From PHAA01 sp964584415 (lineage in GTDB: Bacteria > Bacillota > Syntrophomonadia > Syntrophomonadales > Syntrophomonadaceae), in the NCBI GenBank assembly GCA_964584415.1, contig CAZOZX010000003.1, forward strand, positions 1 through 57,241: 57,241 nucleotides of DNA, in the 5' to 3' direction. How positions within the stretch are numbered: the stretch's first letter is position 1; every line of letters starts with the position of its first letter. Position numbers and translations under genes: made by a program. This document shows, one piece after another, positions 24,069 through 33,105 of the stretch. A model generated the notes under the pieces. It saw nothing but the letters and a program-made list of their open reading frames with translations, ran no database searches and had not been told where the DNA came from.

Positions 24069-25013
24069 TCACCTCCGGGGATGATTTTCTTCATGGATGC
24101 TCTTGATCCTGTCTTTGGTTAAATGAGTATATATCTGAGTGGTTGACAGCTTCACATGCCCCAGCAACTCCTGGACCGAGCGCAGGTCAGCCCCGTTATT
24201 TAACAGGTGAGTGGCAAAAGAATGCCTCAACGTATGGGGGCTTACCTTTTGATTCAAAGCCAGTTGATCAACGTATTTATTAATTATATTACGGATACTG
24301 CGGGTTGATATTCTGCTTCCGGATTTATTAACAAACAAGGCTGCTGTTGCGTTTGCATTCTTGGCAAGCAATGCTGGCCTTCCCTTCTCAAGGTAATCAT
24401 TTAAGGCTTTTTTGCTCATGACACCCAAGGGGGCGAGTCTCTGTTTATTACCTTTGCCTAAAATCAGAATCCAGTCTTCTTTCAGGTCCATATCATCAAG
24501 GTTGATGCCGACCAATTCACTGACCCTCACTCCGGCTGCGTATAAGGTCTCCAATATTGCTCGATCCCTCAAACCGGAAGGTGATTTGACATCCGGTGCT
24601 TCGATCAGCATCCTGATCTCCATAGGATATAAAAAGCGCGGCAACCTTTTATTTTGCCGTGGAGTTGCCACATTAACGATAGGATTACCTGCCAGCAGGT
24701 TCTCCCGGCACAAATATTTGACGAAGGAACGTAAGGCAGCTATTTTACGGGCAATGGTGGCTCGGCTCAAATCTCTTTTGTACATCTGAGCTATATATTC
24801 TCTGGCCGCCAAGTTGGTTATCGCGTTGATTGGCACCTTTGATTTATTGATTTTCAGAAAATCAGCCGTGAAATCTAAAAACTGATCAAGATCCTTTTTA
24901 TAGTTTACCAGTGTCAACGGTGAAGCACTCTTTTCTACCTTAAGATAGGNNNNNNNNNNGAAATTTGGTATCTCGCTGCTAATTATGCTTTCACCATCGG
25001 GTATTTCTGTCAT
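24069..25013 (-). CDS. xerC: Tyrosine recombinase XerC/CodV
   Basis: Site-specific recombinase that resolves chromosome dimers at dif. About 314 residues: N-terminal SAM-like core-binding domain (YLKVEKSASPLTLVNYKKDL) and C-terminal catalytic domain with Arg in GVRVSELVG, HTLRHSFATHLL, LGHVKLSTTQIY (His and the nucleophile Tyr). I take the ATG at 25013, which overlaps the trmFO stop (ATGA). Ten undetermined bases fall in codons 19-22; the frame continues correctly across them. Position between trmFO and hslV matches codV of Bacillus. Confidence 0.93.
   Translation of the reverse strand: MTEIPDGESIISSEIPNFXXXXYLKVEKSASPLTLVNYKKDLDQFLDFTADFLKINKSKVPINAITNLAAREYIAQMYKRDLSRATIARKIAALRSFVKYLCRENLLAGNPIVNVATPRQNKRLPRFLYPMEIRMLIEAPDVKSPSGLRDRAILETLYAAGVRVSELVGINLDDMDLKEDWILILGKGNKQRLAPLGVMSKKALNDYLEKGRPALLAKNANATAALFVNKSGSRISTRSIRNIINKYVDQLALNQKVSPHTLRHSFATHLLNNGADLRSVQELLGHVKLSTTQIYTHLTKDRIKSIHEENHPRR
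24950..24959. other. Ten undetermined bases (assembly gap)
   Basis: A run of ten N inside the 5' part of xerC. The reading frame is kept, and the protein resumes at the position expected from other XerC proteins, so the gap is close to true size. Confidence 0.95.
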
Positions 25014-26362
25014 ATGTGTGTACTTCCATCCTCTTCTCGTTCTGCTGATAACTGCTGCAACAACGACATAAATTCTTGCATACGGCAATGTGATCTAAAT
25101 CCATAGGCTTCATAGCGCTTATCCTTGTCTTTAATAGGTGTTTCTAAGGGAGGCAATATACCAAAACTAGCATTGACCGGCTGGAAGTGTGATTGAGTGG
25201 GATCGGTAATGAAAGCCACCAGCGCACCCAACATGGTTTCATTACTGATTAACAAGGGTCTCATATTCAATCCTTGGCGGACGGCGTTTAAACCAGCCAG
25301 GAGCCCTGTAGCAGCCGATTCCATATAGCCTTCCACTCCGGTTATCTGGCCAGCAAAAAACAGATCTTGATTTCCTCTATACTGTAATGTAGGTTTTAGT
25401 ATCTTGGGGCTGTTCAGGTAGGTATTACGGTGCATAACTCCGTATCGAACAAATTCAGCTTTGGCCAAACCAGGAATGAGCCGGAATATTCTATCCTGTT
25501 CTCCCCATTTCAAGCGAGTTTGGAATCCCACTAATCCAAATACCGTGCCTTCCCGGTTTTCCTGGCGCAGTTGTACGACCGCCCAGGCTCTTTTATTGGT
25601 GCCGGGATCGATCAGTCCTACCGGTCTCATGGGCCCATATCTAAGCGTATCTAAACCCCGGCGCCCCATCACTTCTATAGGCATACATCCGTTAAAGAAC
25701 AGATTCTTATCTATACTATGCCCCTCGTTTACATCGGATTGTACCAGTTCATTATAGAAAATCTCATATTCTTCCTTACTCATAGGACAGTTATAATAAT
25801 CGCTGTCACCTTTATCATAACGAGATGCTTTGAAAACCTTGTCTTTATCGAGACTATCCAGAGTAACACTCGGCGCAACTGCATCATAGAAAAACAAATT
25901 TTCTTCCCCGGTTATACGACTTAACTCACGATAGAGGGTTGCCGAGGTTAATGGTCCAGTAGCTATTATATTTAGTCCATCAACGGGAATTGATTCTGCC
26001 TCCTGGCGGATTATCTCGATGCCAGGGTGAGAAGAAATGGTTTTAGTGACCAGAGCGGCAAAATAGTCACGGTCAACTGCCAAAGCTGAACCAGCCGGAA
26101 CCCTGGCTTGTTGGGCGCAAGTTAGCATCAAAGAACCTAAAGCTCTCATCTCTTGCTTCAGTACGCCTTGAGCGGTATTGGGCTGGTCTGATTTAAGTGA
26201 ATTGCTGCAAACCAGCTCGGCGAGTTGATCTGACTTGTGGGCCGGGGTCATCCTCTCGGGCCGCATTTCCCAAAGTCTAACCTTAAATCCCGCCTGGGCA
26301 GCATAAAAGGCTGCCTCGCAACCGGCCAATCCTCCCCCTATGACATTAATGAGCGGCAACAT
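25010..26362 (-). CDS. trmFO: Methylene-THF:tRNA(uracil-54)-methyltransferase
   Basis: FAD- and folate-dependent enzyme making ribothymidine at tRNA position 54. 450 residues: FAD loop GGGLAG at 9-14, then the family signature AHKSDQLAELVCSNSLKSD, KRAWAVVQLRQEN and GQITGVEGYMESAATGLLAG. The ATG at 26362 overlaps the last 17 bases of topA, indicating coupled translation. Formerly called gid; it is always near topA/xerC in Firmicutes. Confidence 0.96.
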   Translation of the reverse strand: MLPLINVIGGGLAGCEAAFYAAQAGFKVRLWEMRPERMTPAHKSDQLAELVCSNSLKSDQPNTAQGVLKQEMRALGSLMLTCAQQARVPAGSALAVDRDYFAALVTKTISSHPGIEIIRQEAESIPVDGLNIIATGPLTSATLYRELSRITGEENLFFYDAVAPSVTLDSLDKDKVFKASRYDKGDSDYYNCPMSKEEYEIFYNELVQSDVNEGHSIDKNLFFNGCMPIEVMGRRGLDTLRYGPMRPVGLIDPGTNKRAWAVVQLRQENREGTVFGLVGFQTRLKWGEQDRIFRLIPGLAKAEFVRYGVMHRNTYLNSPKILKPTLQYRGNQDLFFAGQITGVEGYMESAATGLLAGLNAVRQGLNMRPLLISNETMLGALVAFITDPTQSHFQPVNASFGILPPLETPIKDKDKRYEAYGFRSHCRMQEFMSLLQQLSAEREEDGSTHI

Positions 26363-28433
26363 ATTCTCTTGTTTCCTGAAGATGCTTGCACTCGGGATTC
26401 TGGCACACTATTTGAATCATATGTTTGTTATATTTTTCTACCATGGCATCACCGCATTCCGGGCATTTATCGCCAGTAGGTTTATTCCAGGAACGGAAGT
26501 TACATTGCGGATAGTTCTTGCAGCCAAAATATTTTCGGCCTTTTTTGGATTTGAGGGCTAGAATCTGTCCCTGGCAGAAGGGGCAGTTTACCCCGGCTTC
26601 TTCGTTGATGGATTCCGTGTACCTGCATTCCGGGAAGCCAGAACAAGCTACAAACTTTCCGAACCGTCCATGTTTTATCAGCATCGGCCTTCCACATTGC
26701 GGGCACTCTTTGCCGGCTTCCTCATCTTTTATTTCTACTTTCTCAATCAGATCCTGGGCTTTTTCCAAATCCGCATTAAAAGGCAGGTAAAATTCACGGA
26801 TTACTTCTTTCCAATTCATCTGCCCCTCTTCGATCAGATCGAATTCTTCTTCCATCTTGGCGGTGAAGTCGATATCGACAATATTGCCAAAATGCTCGGT
26901 AAGCAAATCCACTACAATATAGCCCAGTTCCGTAGGAACGAATTGCTTATTCTGCCTTTCCACATAGCTGCGCTTGATTATAGTCTCTATTATAGGCGCA
27001 TAGGTACTGGGTCGCCCGATATTCTTTTCCTCCAATAGTTTGACCAGACTGGCATCGGTATAGCGAGGGGGAGGTTGGGTGAAATGCTGCTCCGGTTTCA
27101 GTTCCTTTAATTTAATTGTCTCACCAATTTCCATATCCGGAATAGGATTTTTTACTTCATCCTCATCATCGTTATAAACTCGTTTATATCCCGGGAATTT
27201 TAGTTGTGATGACCCAGCCCGTAAACCATAGTCCCCGGCTTGAACATCTGCCTTTACCGTATCAAAACGAGCCGCCGTCATTTGGCTGGCAACGAAACGT
27301 TCCCAGATAAGTTTATAGAGTCGGTGCTGATCCCGGCTCAGATATTCTTTGATACTGTCCGGTGTACGGGTAACCGCTGAAGGACGTATCGCTTCATGTG
27401 CATCCTGGGCGGATTTGCGGCTTTTGTATTCATTGGCGGTATGTGGTGCATAGGCAGCCCCATACTCAGATTTAATAAATTCCAGTGCATCGGCTTGAGC
27501 GGCGCTGGCAATTCTGGTGGAATCAGTACGCAGATAGGTAATCAATCCCACATTGCCTTTCTTCCCAAGTTCCAAACCTTCATATAATTCCTGGGCTACC
27601 CGCATGGTACGGCTGGGGGAAAATCCCATTCTTTTTGAGGCTTCCTGCTGTAGTGTGCTGGTAATAAAGGGTGGCTTAGGCTTGATGCGTTTCTCCTTTT
27701 TCTCCAGGTTTTTAAGAACAAAAACCGCATCCTTTAAATAATCAGTTGCCTGAGCTTGCTCAGCCTCGCTGCTCAATTCCAATTTGCGCCCTTTATGGGT
27801 AATAAGGTTGGCGGTAAAAGCCTTATGGGCTTTTTTCTCCAGCAGGGCTTCGATAGTCCAGTATTCTTCTGGTTCAAATCCCATAATCTCTTTTTCCCTG
27901 GCGCAGATGACCCTGACAACGACTGATTGTACCCGGCCAGCACTCAGTCCTTTGCGGACTTTGCTCCACAGCAATGGACTCAGGTTGTATCCGACTAAAC
28001 GATCCAAGACACGGCGGGCTTGCTGGGCATTGACCAGGTTTATATCTACCGGCCGCGAATTTTTGATAGCCTTCTTGATAGCCTCAGCAGTGATTTCATT
28101 AAATTCGATACGGCATTTTGAACCTTCGGGGATGTTAATAAATTTTTGCAAATGCCAGGCAATTGCCTCGCCTTCCCGGTCAGGGTCAGTTGCCAACAGT
28201 ACCCGGTCAGACTTCTTAACCTCGTTCTTTATTTCCCTGAGTATATCTCCCTTGCCGCGAATAGTTATATATTGCGGCTCAAAATCATTACTTACATCTA
28301 TACCTAATTTACTTTTAGGCAGGTCTCTTATATGTCCTACACTAGCCTTGACCCGATAATTTTTCCCCAAAAACTTGCCAATGGTTTTTGCCTTGGCAGC
28401 AGATTCCACAATCACCAGAGTATTCTCGGCCAA
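26346..28433 (-). CDS. topA: DNA topoisomerase I
   Basis: Type IA topoisomerase relaxing negative supercoils. 695 residues: TOPRIM domain with the metal motif TDPDREGE at 82-89, active-site Tyr300 in GLITYLRTDSTR, and three C-terminal zinc ribbons (CPQCGRPM, CPFCQGQI, CPECGDAM). The start is a TTG at 28433 with GAGGTGATAG just upstream. It follows dprA by 61 bp and overlaps trmFO. Confidence 0.97.
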   Translation of the reverse strand: MAENTLVIVESAAKAKTIGKFLGKNYRVKASVGHIRDLPKSKLGIDVSNDFEPQYITIRGKGDILREIKNEVKKSDRVLLATDPDREGEAIAWHLQKFINIPEGSKCRIEFNEITAEAIKKAIKNSRPVDINLVNAQQARRVLDRLVGYNLSPLLWSKVRKGLSAGRVQSVVVRVICAREKEIMGFEPEEYWTIEALLEKKAHKAFTANLITHKGRKLELSSEAEQAQATDYLKDAVFVLKNLEKKEKRIKPKPPFITSTLQQEASKRMGFSPSRTMRVAQELYEGLELGKKGNVGLITYLRTDSTRIASAAQADALEFIKSEYGAAYAPHTANEYKSRKSAQDAHEAIRPSAVTRTPDSIKEYLSRDQHRLYKLIWERFVASQMTAARFDTVKADVQAGDYGLRAGSSQLKFPGYKRVYNDDEDEVKNPIPDMEIGETIKLKELKPEQHFTQPPPRYTDASLVKLLEEKNIGRPSTYAPIIETIIKRSYVERQNKQFVPTELGYIVVDLLTEHFGNIVDIDFTAKMEEEFDLIEEGQMNWKEVIREFYLPFNADLEKAQDLIEKVEIKDEEAGKECPQCGRPMLIKHGRFGKFVACSGFPECRYTESINEEAGVNCPFCQGQILALKSKKGRKYFGCKNYPQCNFRSWNKPTGDKCPECGDAMVEKYNKHMIQIVCQNPECKHLQETREYVAAH

Positions 28434-28494
28434 ACTATCACCTCGTTAATTTCTTCTGTGTTTCCATAGGTTAAAAGACTTTTTTACTTATCGG

Positions 28495-29583
28495 CTAAAT
28501 CTTCACATAGTAATTACCCGGCATTGATCTAATTATTCCCTCCAATTCCAACTTTAAAAGAGTCGTATTAAGCTTGCCTATACTTAGCTCTACCTGCTCC
28601 AGTATTTTATCAAAATGAACTGTTTCGTGCGCTATAGCTTGCAAAACCATATTCTCATCAGAGTCTAAGCTGAATATTAACTCACCTTGGGTCAATGTGT
28701 CCCCGCTGTCATCGAGGCCGTATTCATTTAATATATCCTTAACAGTACATACCATACAAGCCCCCTGCTTGATCAATTGATTGGTCCCAGCACTGTTAAG
28801 GCTATTAATTTGGCCAGGTATGGCAAATACATCCCGACCTTGTTCAAGGGCAAAGTCCGCCGTTATAAGGGCCCCGCTCCTCTGCTGGGCTTCAACCACC
28901 AGAACCCCGTGCGCCAGTCCTGAAATAGACCTATTACGGGCAGGGAAATTACCGGGTTCCGGCCGGGTACCAGGAGGGAATTCACTGATTATTACACCGT
29001 GCTCGGCAATCTGGTGGTACAATTTATCATTTTCCGGAGGATATATAATATCTATCCCACATCCTAATACTGCAGCAGTTTTTCCTGGACCATCCAAGGC
29101 ACCAAAATGGGCTTCGGTATCTATCCCCCTGGCCATACCGCTGATCACCACGATACCATGGTCAGCCAGTTCCCTGCCGAACCTGCGAGCCTGGCCCTTT
29201 CCGTAGCTGGTTGCTCTTCTTGATCCAACCACTGCCAGGCAAAACTCCTGCAGGATACTAAGATCGCCCCGATAGTAAAAGATATATGGGGGATCATATA
29301 TGGCCCGTAGCATATCCGGGTAATCGTCATCGTCTACACAACATATTGCTATGTCATCACCGTGCAGCCTATCCAGCCAGGTAATCGGATCCGATTTTAG
29401 CCTGGCATTGGTTATAGCGTTCTGGATTGCAGGTGACAAGGAGCATTGCTGCCAGACATCTGCATTCCCTTCCAAGCAAGTTTGAAAACTACCAATTTGC
29501 TGTTTTATCTTCCATAGGGTTTTACTGCCGATTCCAGGGATGCAGTGCATAAAATATAAGCTGGCCAGTTCTATATGATTCAT
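28495..29583 (-). CDS. dprA: DNA processing protein DprA (Smf)
   Basis: RecA loader for single-stranded DNA in natural transformation; also widespread in non-competent bacteria. About 362 residues: N-terminal helix-hairpin-helix part (HCIPGIGSKTLWKI), Rossmann core with AVVGSRRATSYG, GMARGIDTEAHFGAL, GCGIDIIYPPEN and FPARNRSISGLA, then a winged-helix C-terminus. I prefer the ATG at 29583 (TGGAG 10 bases upstream) to the in-frame ATG at 29598, which has no ribosome site. The 225 bases upstream hold no clear gene; TTGCAT and TATCTA 17 apart may be a weak promoter. Confidence 0.94.
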   Translation of the reverse strand: MNHIELASLYFMHCIPGIGSKTLWKIKQQIGSFQTCLEGNADVWQQCSLSPAIQNAITNARLKSDPITWLDRLHGDDIAICCVDDDDYPDMLRAIYDPPYIFYYRGDLSILQEFCLAVVGSRRATSYGKGQARRFGRELADHGIVVISGMARGIDTEAHFGALDGPGKTAAVLGCGIDIIYPPENDKLYHQIAEHGVIISEFPPGTRPEPGNFPARNRSISGLAHGVLVVEAQQRSGALITADFALEQGRDVFAIPGQINSLNSAGTNQLIKQGACMVCTVKDILNEYGLDDSGDTLTQGELIFSLDSDENMVLQAIAHETVHFDKILEQVELSIGKLNTTLLKLELEGIIRSMPGNYYVKI

Positions 29584-29808
29584 TTTATCCAACTCCATCA
29601 GCTATTCCACTAATAGCATAATATCATAATTGGTATTTTTATACATCTCCAGCCAACCTCTAAAGCAATAGATAACATAAAAAGCACAACTATGCAAGAT
29701 AAAGCACTTTTTCACACTTATGAGAATAAGCCCGGTATGCTGTTCAGTTTATTATGCGGGGTAGCTGTTCATTTCCCTACAATCAAATTTAGTCGGATAT
29801 TGTGAGGA

Positions 29809-31179
29809 TCACACAAAGGCAGGATTTATTTCCACCATTTCGGTACTCTGATTAGCCCATGCGTCCCATACCTTGACGGCAATTCGCCTAGATCGTCCGG
29901 CTTCTAGTCTAACCAGCATATTGGTAGCCAAAGGGCCTTTATATCTTTGATTGCTTCTCACCACTTGATAACACGAATTGAAGCTTTGATGATAATCTAA
30001 GTCGACCTCCCAAAACTCAATATAATCAGCAAAGTTGTGACACCCGCTTTGCATTTGGACAGGCTGATAATCTTCAATACCTAAATCAACCAGGCAGTGG
30101 TCAGGCCCTGACATCGCAACCTGTGGTTTCTTCAACTTTAATTTGTTGCTTTGTGGTTCAGTTGCCAAACCTGTGGTACTGATTATGTTGAATGGAGGAG
30201 AACTGCTCTTTATGAGACGGTAGACACTGGTTTGCAAAGCTACGGAGCTATTATCACATAAGATCCAATTCCTATCCATCTCGTTACAGACTTCTGCCAG
30301 GGTTCCGGAACCGGCAAAAAAATCAGCCACCCGACTGCCAGGCTGGGATGCGGCGGTCACCAACCGCTTAATTAATTCCTTAGGTTTCTGGGTTGGGAAC
30401 TTGAGATTTTCAAATGCGGTGGGACTCAGGATTTTATTAATATCAGTCCACCAGTCCTGCATCAGAGCTCCTTCTTCATGTAGTCTATATTTGTCTCCTT
30501 TTACGTTTGTCAAACCACGTTCCAGGGTACCGGATGTATAGGGACGGTGTTGGGGGTTGTATAAGTACTCCGAGCCAACCGCATACCACAGAATAGAGTC
30601 ATGTTTGCGGTGGAAATGACGGCGCGAATTGCCTCCGCCGCCAAAGCACCAGGCAATATCATTAATAAAGTTTTCCTGCCCAAAAATCTCATCTAACAAT
30701 ATCCGCACGTAGTGGTTTGTGTGCCAGTCGACGTGAACGATGATGCTTCCTTGAGGTGAAAGAGATTTCCTCATCAATTTTAGACGAGGATATAACATGT
30801 CCAAATAGGAATTTACACCGTCCGCCCAACGATCATGAAAGGCAGGACGTTGGATTGTGGTTTCCTTGGATCCAGATCCTAAGGTAACGCTGGAATTATA
30901 GGCTACATCGGTCATGTAAGGGGGATCAATATAAATCAAATCAATCTTATCGGAGCCAGCCCACTGGGCAGTATTCTGCAAAAAAATCAGGTTGTCTCCA
31001 TAACAAAATACATTTTTGATTTTATCGGTAAGGAGGGGCGGTGCTTCCAGTTGTTCATAATAGGTGTTGGTGCCGATATAAGGATTCACCTGCACCCGTT
31101 CGATTTCATGGAAGCAGGTATCCCCTTCATTTACAAGCTGATCTTTCCCTTCCCAAACCAATCTTACTGATTCCCTCAT
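29809..31179 (-). CDS. Solitary site-specific DNA methyltransferase (beta/type III order)
   Basis: 456 residues. Motif IV DPPY is at 85-88, TQKP at 263-266 and the SAM-binding motif FAGSGT at 288-293: the catalytic motif precedes the SAM motif, the order of beta-class and type III Mod N6-adenine (or N4-cytosine) methyltransferases. The region between (about 95-255) would carry target recognition. Residues about 360-456 form an extra C-terminal domain (EFWEVDLDYHQSFN onward). No restriction endonuclease or specificity gene is adjacent; neighbours are dprA and the sORF behind sigG. Target sequence unknown. It is bounded by a terminator upstream, so it is transcribed separately. Confidence 0.85.
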   Translation of the reverse strand: MRESVRLVWEGKDQLVNEGDTCFHEIERVQVNPYIGTNTYYEQLEAPPLLTDKIKNVFCYGDNLIFLQNTAQWAGSDKIDLIYIDPPYMTDVAYNSSVTLGSGSKETTIQRPAFHDRWADGVNSYLDMLYPRLKLMRKSLSPQGSIIVHVDWHTNHYVRILLDEIFGQENFINDIAWCFGGGGNSRRHFHRKHDSILWYAVGSEYLYNPQHRPYTSGTLERGLTNVKGDKYRLHEEGALMQDWWTDINKILSPTAFENLKFPTQKPKELIKRLVTAASQPGSRVADFFAGSGTLAEVCNEMDRNWILCDNSSVALQTSVYRLIKSSSPPFNIISTTGLATEPQSNKLKLKKPQVAMSGPDHCLVDLGIEDYQPVQMQSGCHNFADYIEFWEVDLDYHQSFNSCYQVVRSNQRYKGPLATNMLVRLEAGRSRRIAVKVWDAWANQSTEMVEINPAFV

Positions 31180-31214
31180 ATACCAAACTCCAGCCTTTTC
31201 TGCCAGTTTAACAC

Positions 31215-31241
31215 AATAAAAAAGTCCTGTCTGTACAGGAC
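31215..31241 (-). terminator. Terminator behind the sigG-sORF unit
   Basis: On the minus strand GTCCTGT and ACAGGAC form a perfect 7-bp stem with a 4-base loop, followed by TTTTTTATT. It isolates the methyltransferase gene from sigG. Confidence 0.85.
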
Positions 31242-31263
31242 CAATTTACTTATGTTTAGATTG

Positions 31264-31407
31264 CTACTGGCTGATATCAGTACTCAGAAAGATCAGATTA
31301 TCATGGGTGAATGCCTTATCGCTCTCCAAGAGGTTGTCTGATAAAGGTACCAGCAGCGCTAGAATAATGGCTAAAAATAGGATCACCCACATGTTTCCGT
31401 TTTTCAT
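31264..31407 (-). CDS. Small membrane peptide behind sigG (47 residues), unknown
   Basis: ATG 31407 to TAG. TTTGGAGGCGCCTGG places a Shine-Dalgarno 9 bases before the start. Residues 7-21 are a hydrophobic helix (WVILFLAIILALLV), followed by a short polar tail rich in Asp, Ser and Asn; a single-pass or signal-anchored peptide. It begins 16 bases after sigG stops and ends 23 bases before a terminator, so it must be on the sigG transcript and would be made in the forespore. No family recognised. Confidence 0.6.
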   Translation of the reverse strand: MKNGNMWVILFLAIILALLVPLSDNLLESDKAFTHDNLIFLSTDISQ

Positions 31408-31423
31408 CCAGGCGCCTCCAAAC

Positions 31424-32194
31424 CTAAACATATTTCTTCAATTGTTTTAGGGCCGCTTTTTCCAAACGTGATACCTGGGCTTGCGAAATACCGATCTCTT
31501 CAGCTACTTCCATCTGGGTCTTACCATTAAAAAAACGTAATGATACTATGTGTTTTTCCCTCTCATTTAGTTTCTTTAGAGCCTCATTGATGGTAATTGA
31601 TTCCAGCCACTGAGCATCAGTATTTTTGTCATCGCTGATTTGATCCATAACCAAAATGGGATCGCCGCCATCATTATATATAGGTTCAAACAGCGATACT
31701 GGTTCTTGAATAGCATCCAGTGCAAACACCACTTCTTCTCTCGGCACTTCAAGTTTCTCAGCCATCTGGGCAATAGTCGGTTCCGTCGAGTTTTCGGCCA
31801 GCATTCGCTCGCGCACTTGGAGAGCTTTGTAAGCAATATCACGCAAGGACCGGGATACTCTTACCGGATTATTATCCCGTAAATATCGTCTGATCTCCCC
31901 GATGATCATTGGCACGGCATATGTCGAAAATCTTACATTTTGGCTTAAATCAAAGTTGTCGATAGCTTTTATAAGGCCGATACATCCAACTTGAAAAAGA
32001 TCATCAACGAACTCGCCCCGGTTATTAAAACGTTGAATAACACTGAGTACCAACCTCAGATTTCCCTGAATTAGTCTATCGCGGGCCTCATTATGGCCGT
32101 TATGCATGGAAGCAAACAGGTTGCGCATTTCTTCATTTTTTAGAACCGGTAACTTAGCGGTATTAACACCGCAGATCTCGACCTTGGTTATCAA
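31424..32194 (-). CDS. sigG: RNA polymerase sigma-G factor (late forespore)
   Basis: Late forespore sigma factor. About 256 residues, nearly colinear with Bacillus SigG: KVEICGVNTAKLPVLKNEEM at the N-terminus, region 2 NRGEFVDDLFQVGCIGLIKA and RFSTYAVPMIIGEIRRYLRD, region 4 MEVAEEIGISQAQVSRLEKA. I take the TTG at 32194 (GGGGTGG 6 bases upstream); the open frame goes back to 32212. It follows sigE after a 177-base gap with a terminator, so it probably has its own forespore promoter, as in Bacillus. I could not identify that promoter with confidence. Confidence 0.95.
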   Translation of the reverse strand: MITKVEICGVNTAKLPVLKNEEMRNLFASMHNGHNEARDRLIQGNLRLVLSVIQRFNNRGEFVDDLFQVGCIGLIKAIDNFDLSQNVRFSTYAVPMIIGEIRRYLRDNNPVRVSRSLRDIAYKALQVRERMLAENSTEPTIAQMAEKLEVPREEVVFALDAIQEPVSLFEPIYNDGGDPILVMDQISDDKNTDAQWLESITINEALKKLNEREKHIVSLRFFNGKTQMEVAEEIGISQAQVSRLEKAALKQLKKYV

Positions 32195-32323
32195 AAAGCC
32201 ACCCCTTCTCAATCAAAATATTTCTATCAGGAATAGCCGATTACATTTAACGACTCTATTGAACTTACTATTAATTATTAACTTAACCAGCTCTTCTTAT
32301 TCTTGCCTATATTCGAATCGCCA

Positions 32324-32353
32324 ATAAAAAAGAGCTTTGGGTTAAAGCTCTTT
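32324..32353 (-). terminator. Terminator between sigE and sigG
   Basis: On the minus strand AAGAGCTTT and AAAGCTCTT form a 9-bp stem with a 5-base loop, followed by TTTTTTATT. It ends the spoIIGA-sigE transcript and supports separate control of sigG. Confidence 0.85.
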
Positions 32354-32371
32354 CTCCGCTGCCGCCAGGTT

Positions 32372-33094
32372 TTATTCTATTTTTCGTATCTCCCGGTTGA
32401 GACGTTTTAAAATCCGTTTCTCCAAGCGACTTATGTAGGATTGCGATATACCTAATAAGTCTGCTACCTCTTTTTGGGTCTTCTCGGCACCATCAGCCAA
32501 TCCAAAACGAAGTTTGATAATAGTATGCTCTCTCGGACTCAATTTGTGCATCGCCTGCCACAGCAAGGACTTTTCCACTTCCCCTTCGATTTTCTTGTAT
32601 ATCATATCTCCTTCGGTTCCCAAAATATCTGATAGAAGCAGTTCATTGCCGTCCCAATCGATATTTAACGGTTCATCCAAGGACACTTCAGCACGATTTT
32701 TTTGATTACGCCTGAGATACATCAGGATTTCATTCTCTATACAACGCGATGCATAGGTGGCAAGTTTTATGTTTTTCTTGGGTTCAAAAGTATTGACGGC
32801 TTTTATCAGTCCGATAGTACCTATCGAAACCAGATCCTCGATATTTATGCCCGTATTTTCGAACTTTTTGGCTATGTACACTACCAAGCGCAAGTTATGT
32901 TCGATGAGGGTTGTTTTAACAGCTTCGTCGCCTTGGTCTAAACGGGCGATAAGGGTCGTTTCTTCCTGGTCTTTAAGAGGCGGAGGCAAGATCTCAGTTG
33001 ATCCAATATAATGAACGAAATCTGGAATGCGTTTTCTTATATACCATCGTATAAGCAGCAACTTCCAGGCAGCCAATTTCTCCCTCAATAACAT
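32372..33094 (-). CDS. sigE: RNA polymerase sigma-E factor precursor (mother cell)
   Basis: Early mother-cell sigma factor made as an inactive pro-protein. 240 residues. The basic, amphipathic N-terminal pro-sequence (about residues 1-28, ending near DFVHYIGSTEILPPPL) matches the cleavage region of Bacillus pro-SigE. Region 2 NTGINIEDLVSIGTIGLIKAV and region 4 KEVADLLGISQSYISRLEKR are nearly identical to SigE. AGGAGGTTTCAAG precedes the ATG. Its processing protease gene lies 11 bp upstream. Confidence 0.96.
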   Translation of the reverse strand: MLLREKLAAWKLLLIRWYIRKRIPDFVHYIGSTEILPPPLKDQEETTLIARLDQGDEAVKTTLIEHNLRLVVYIAKKFENTGINIEDLVSIGTIGLIKAVNTFEPKKNIKLATYASRCIENEILMYLRRNQKNRAEVSLDEPLNIDWDGNELLLSDILGTEGDMIYKKIEGEVEKSLLWQAMHKLSPREHTIIKLRFGLADGAEKTQKEVADLLGISQSYISRLEKRILKRLNREIRKIE

Positions 33095-33105
33095 CTTGAA
33101 ACCTC

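Noticed and set aside
29584..29640. 14-codon ORF (MYKNTNYDIMLLVE) upstream of dprA
   Set aside because: GGAG directly abuts the ATG, so it is unlikely to be translated.
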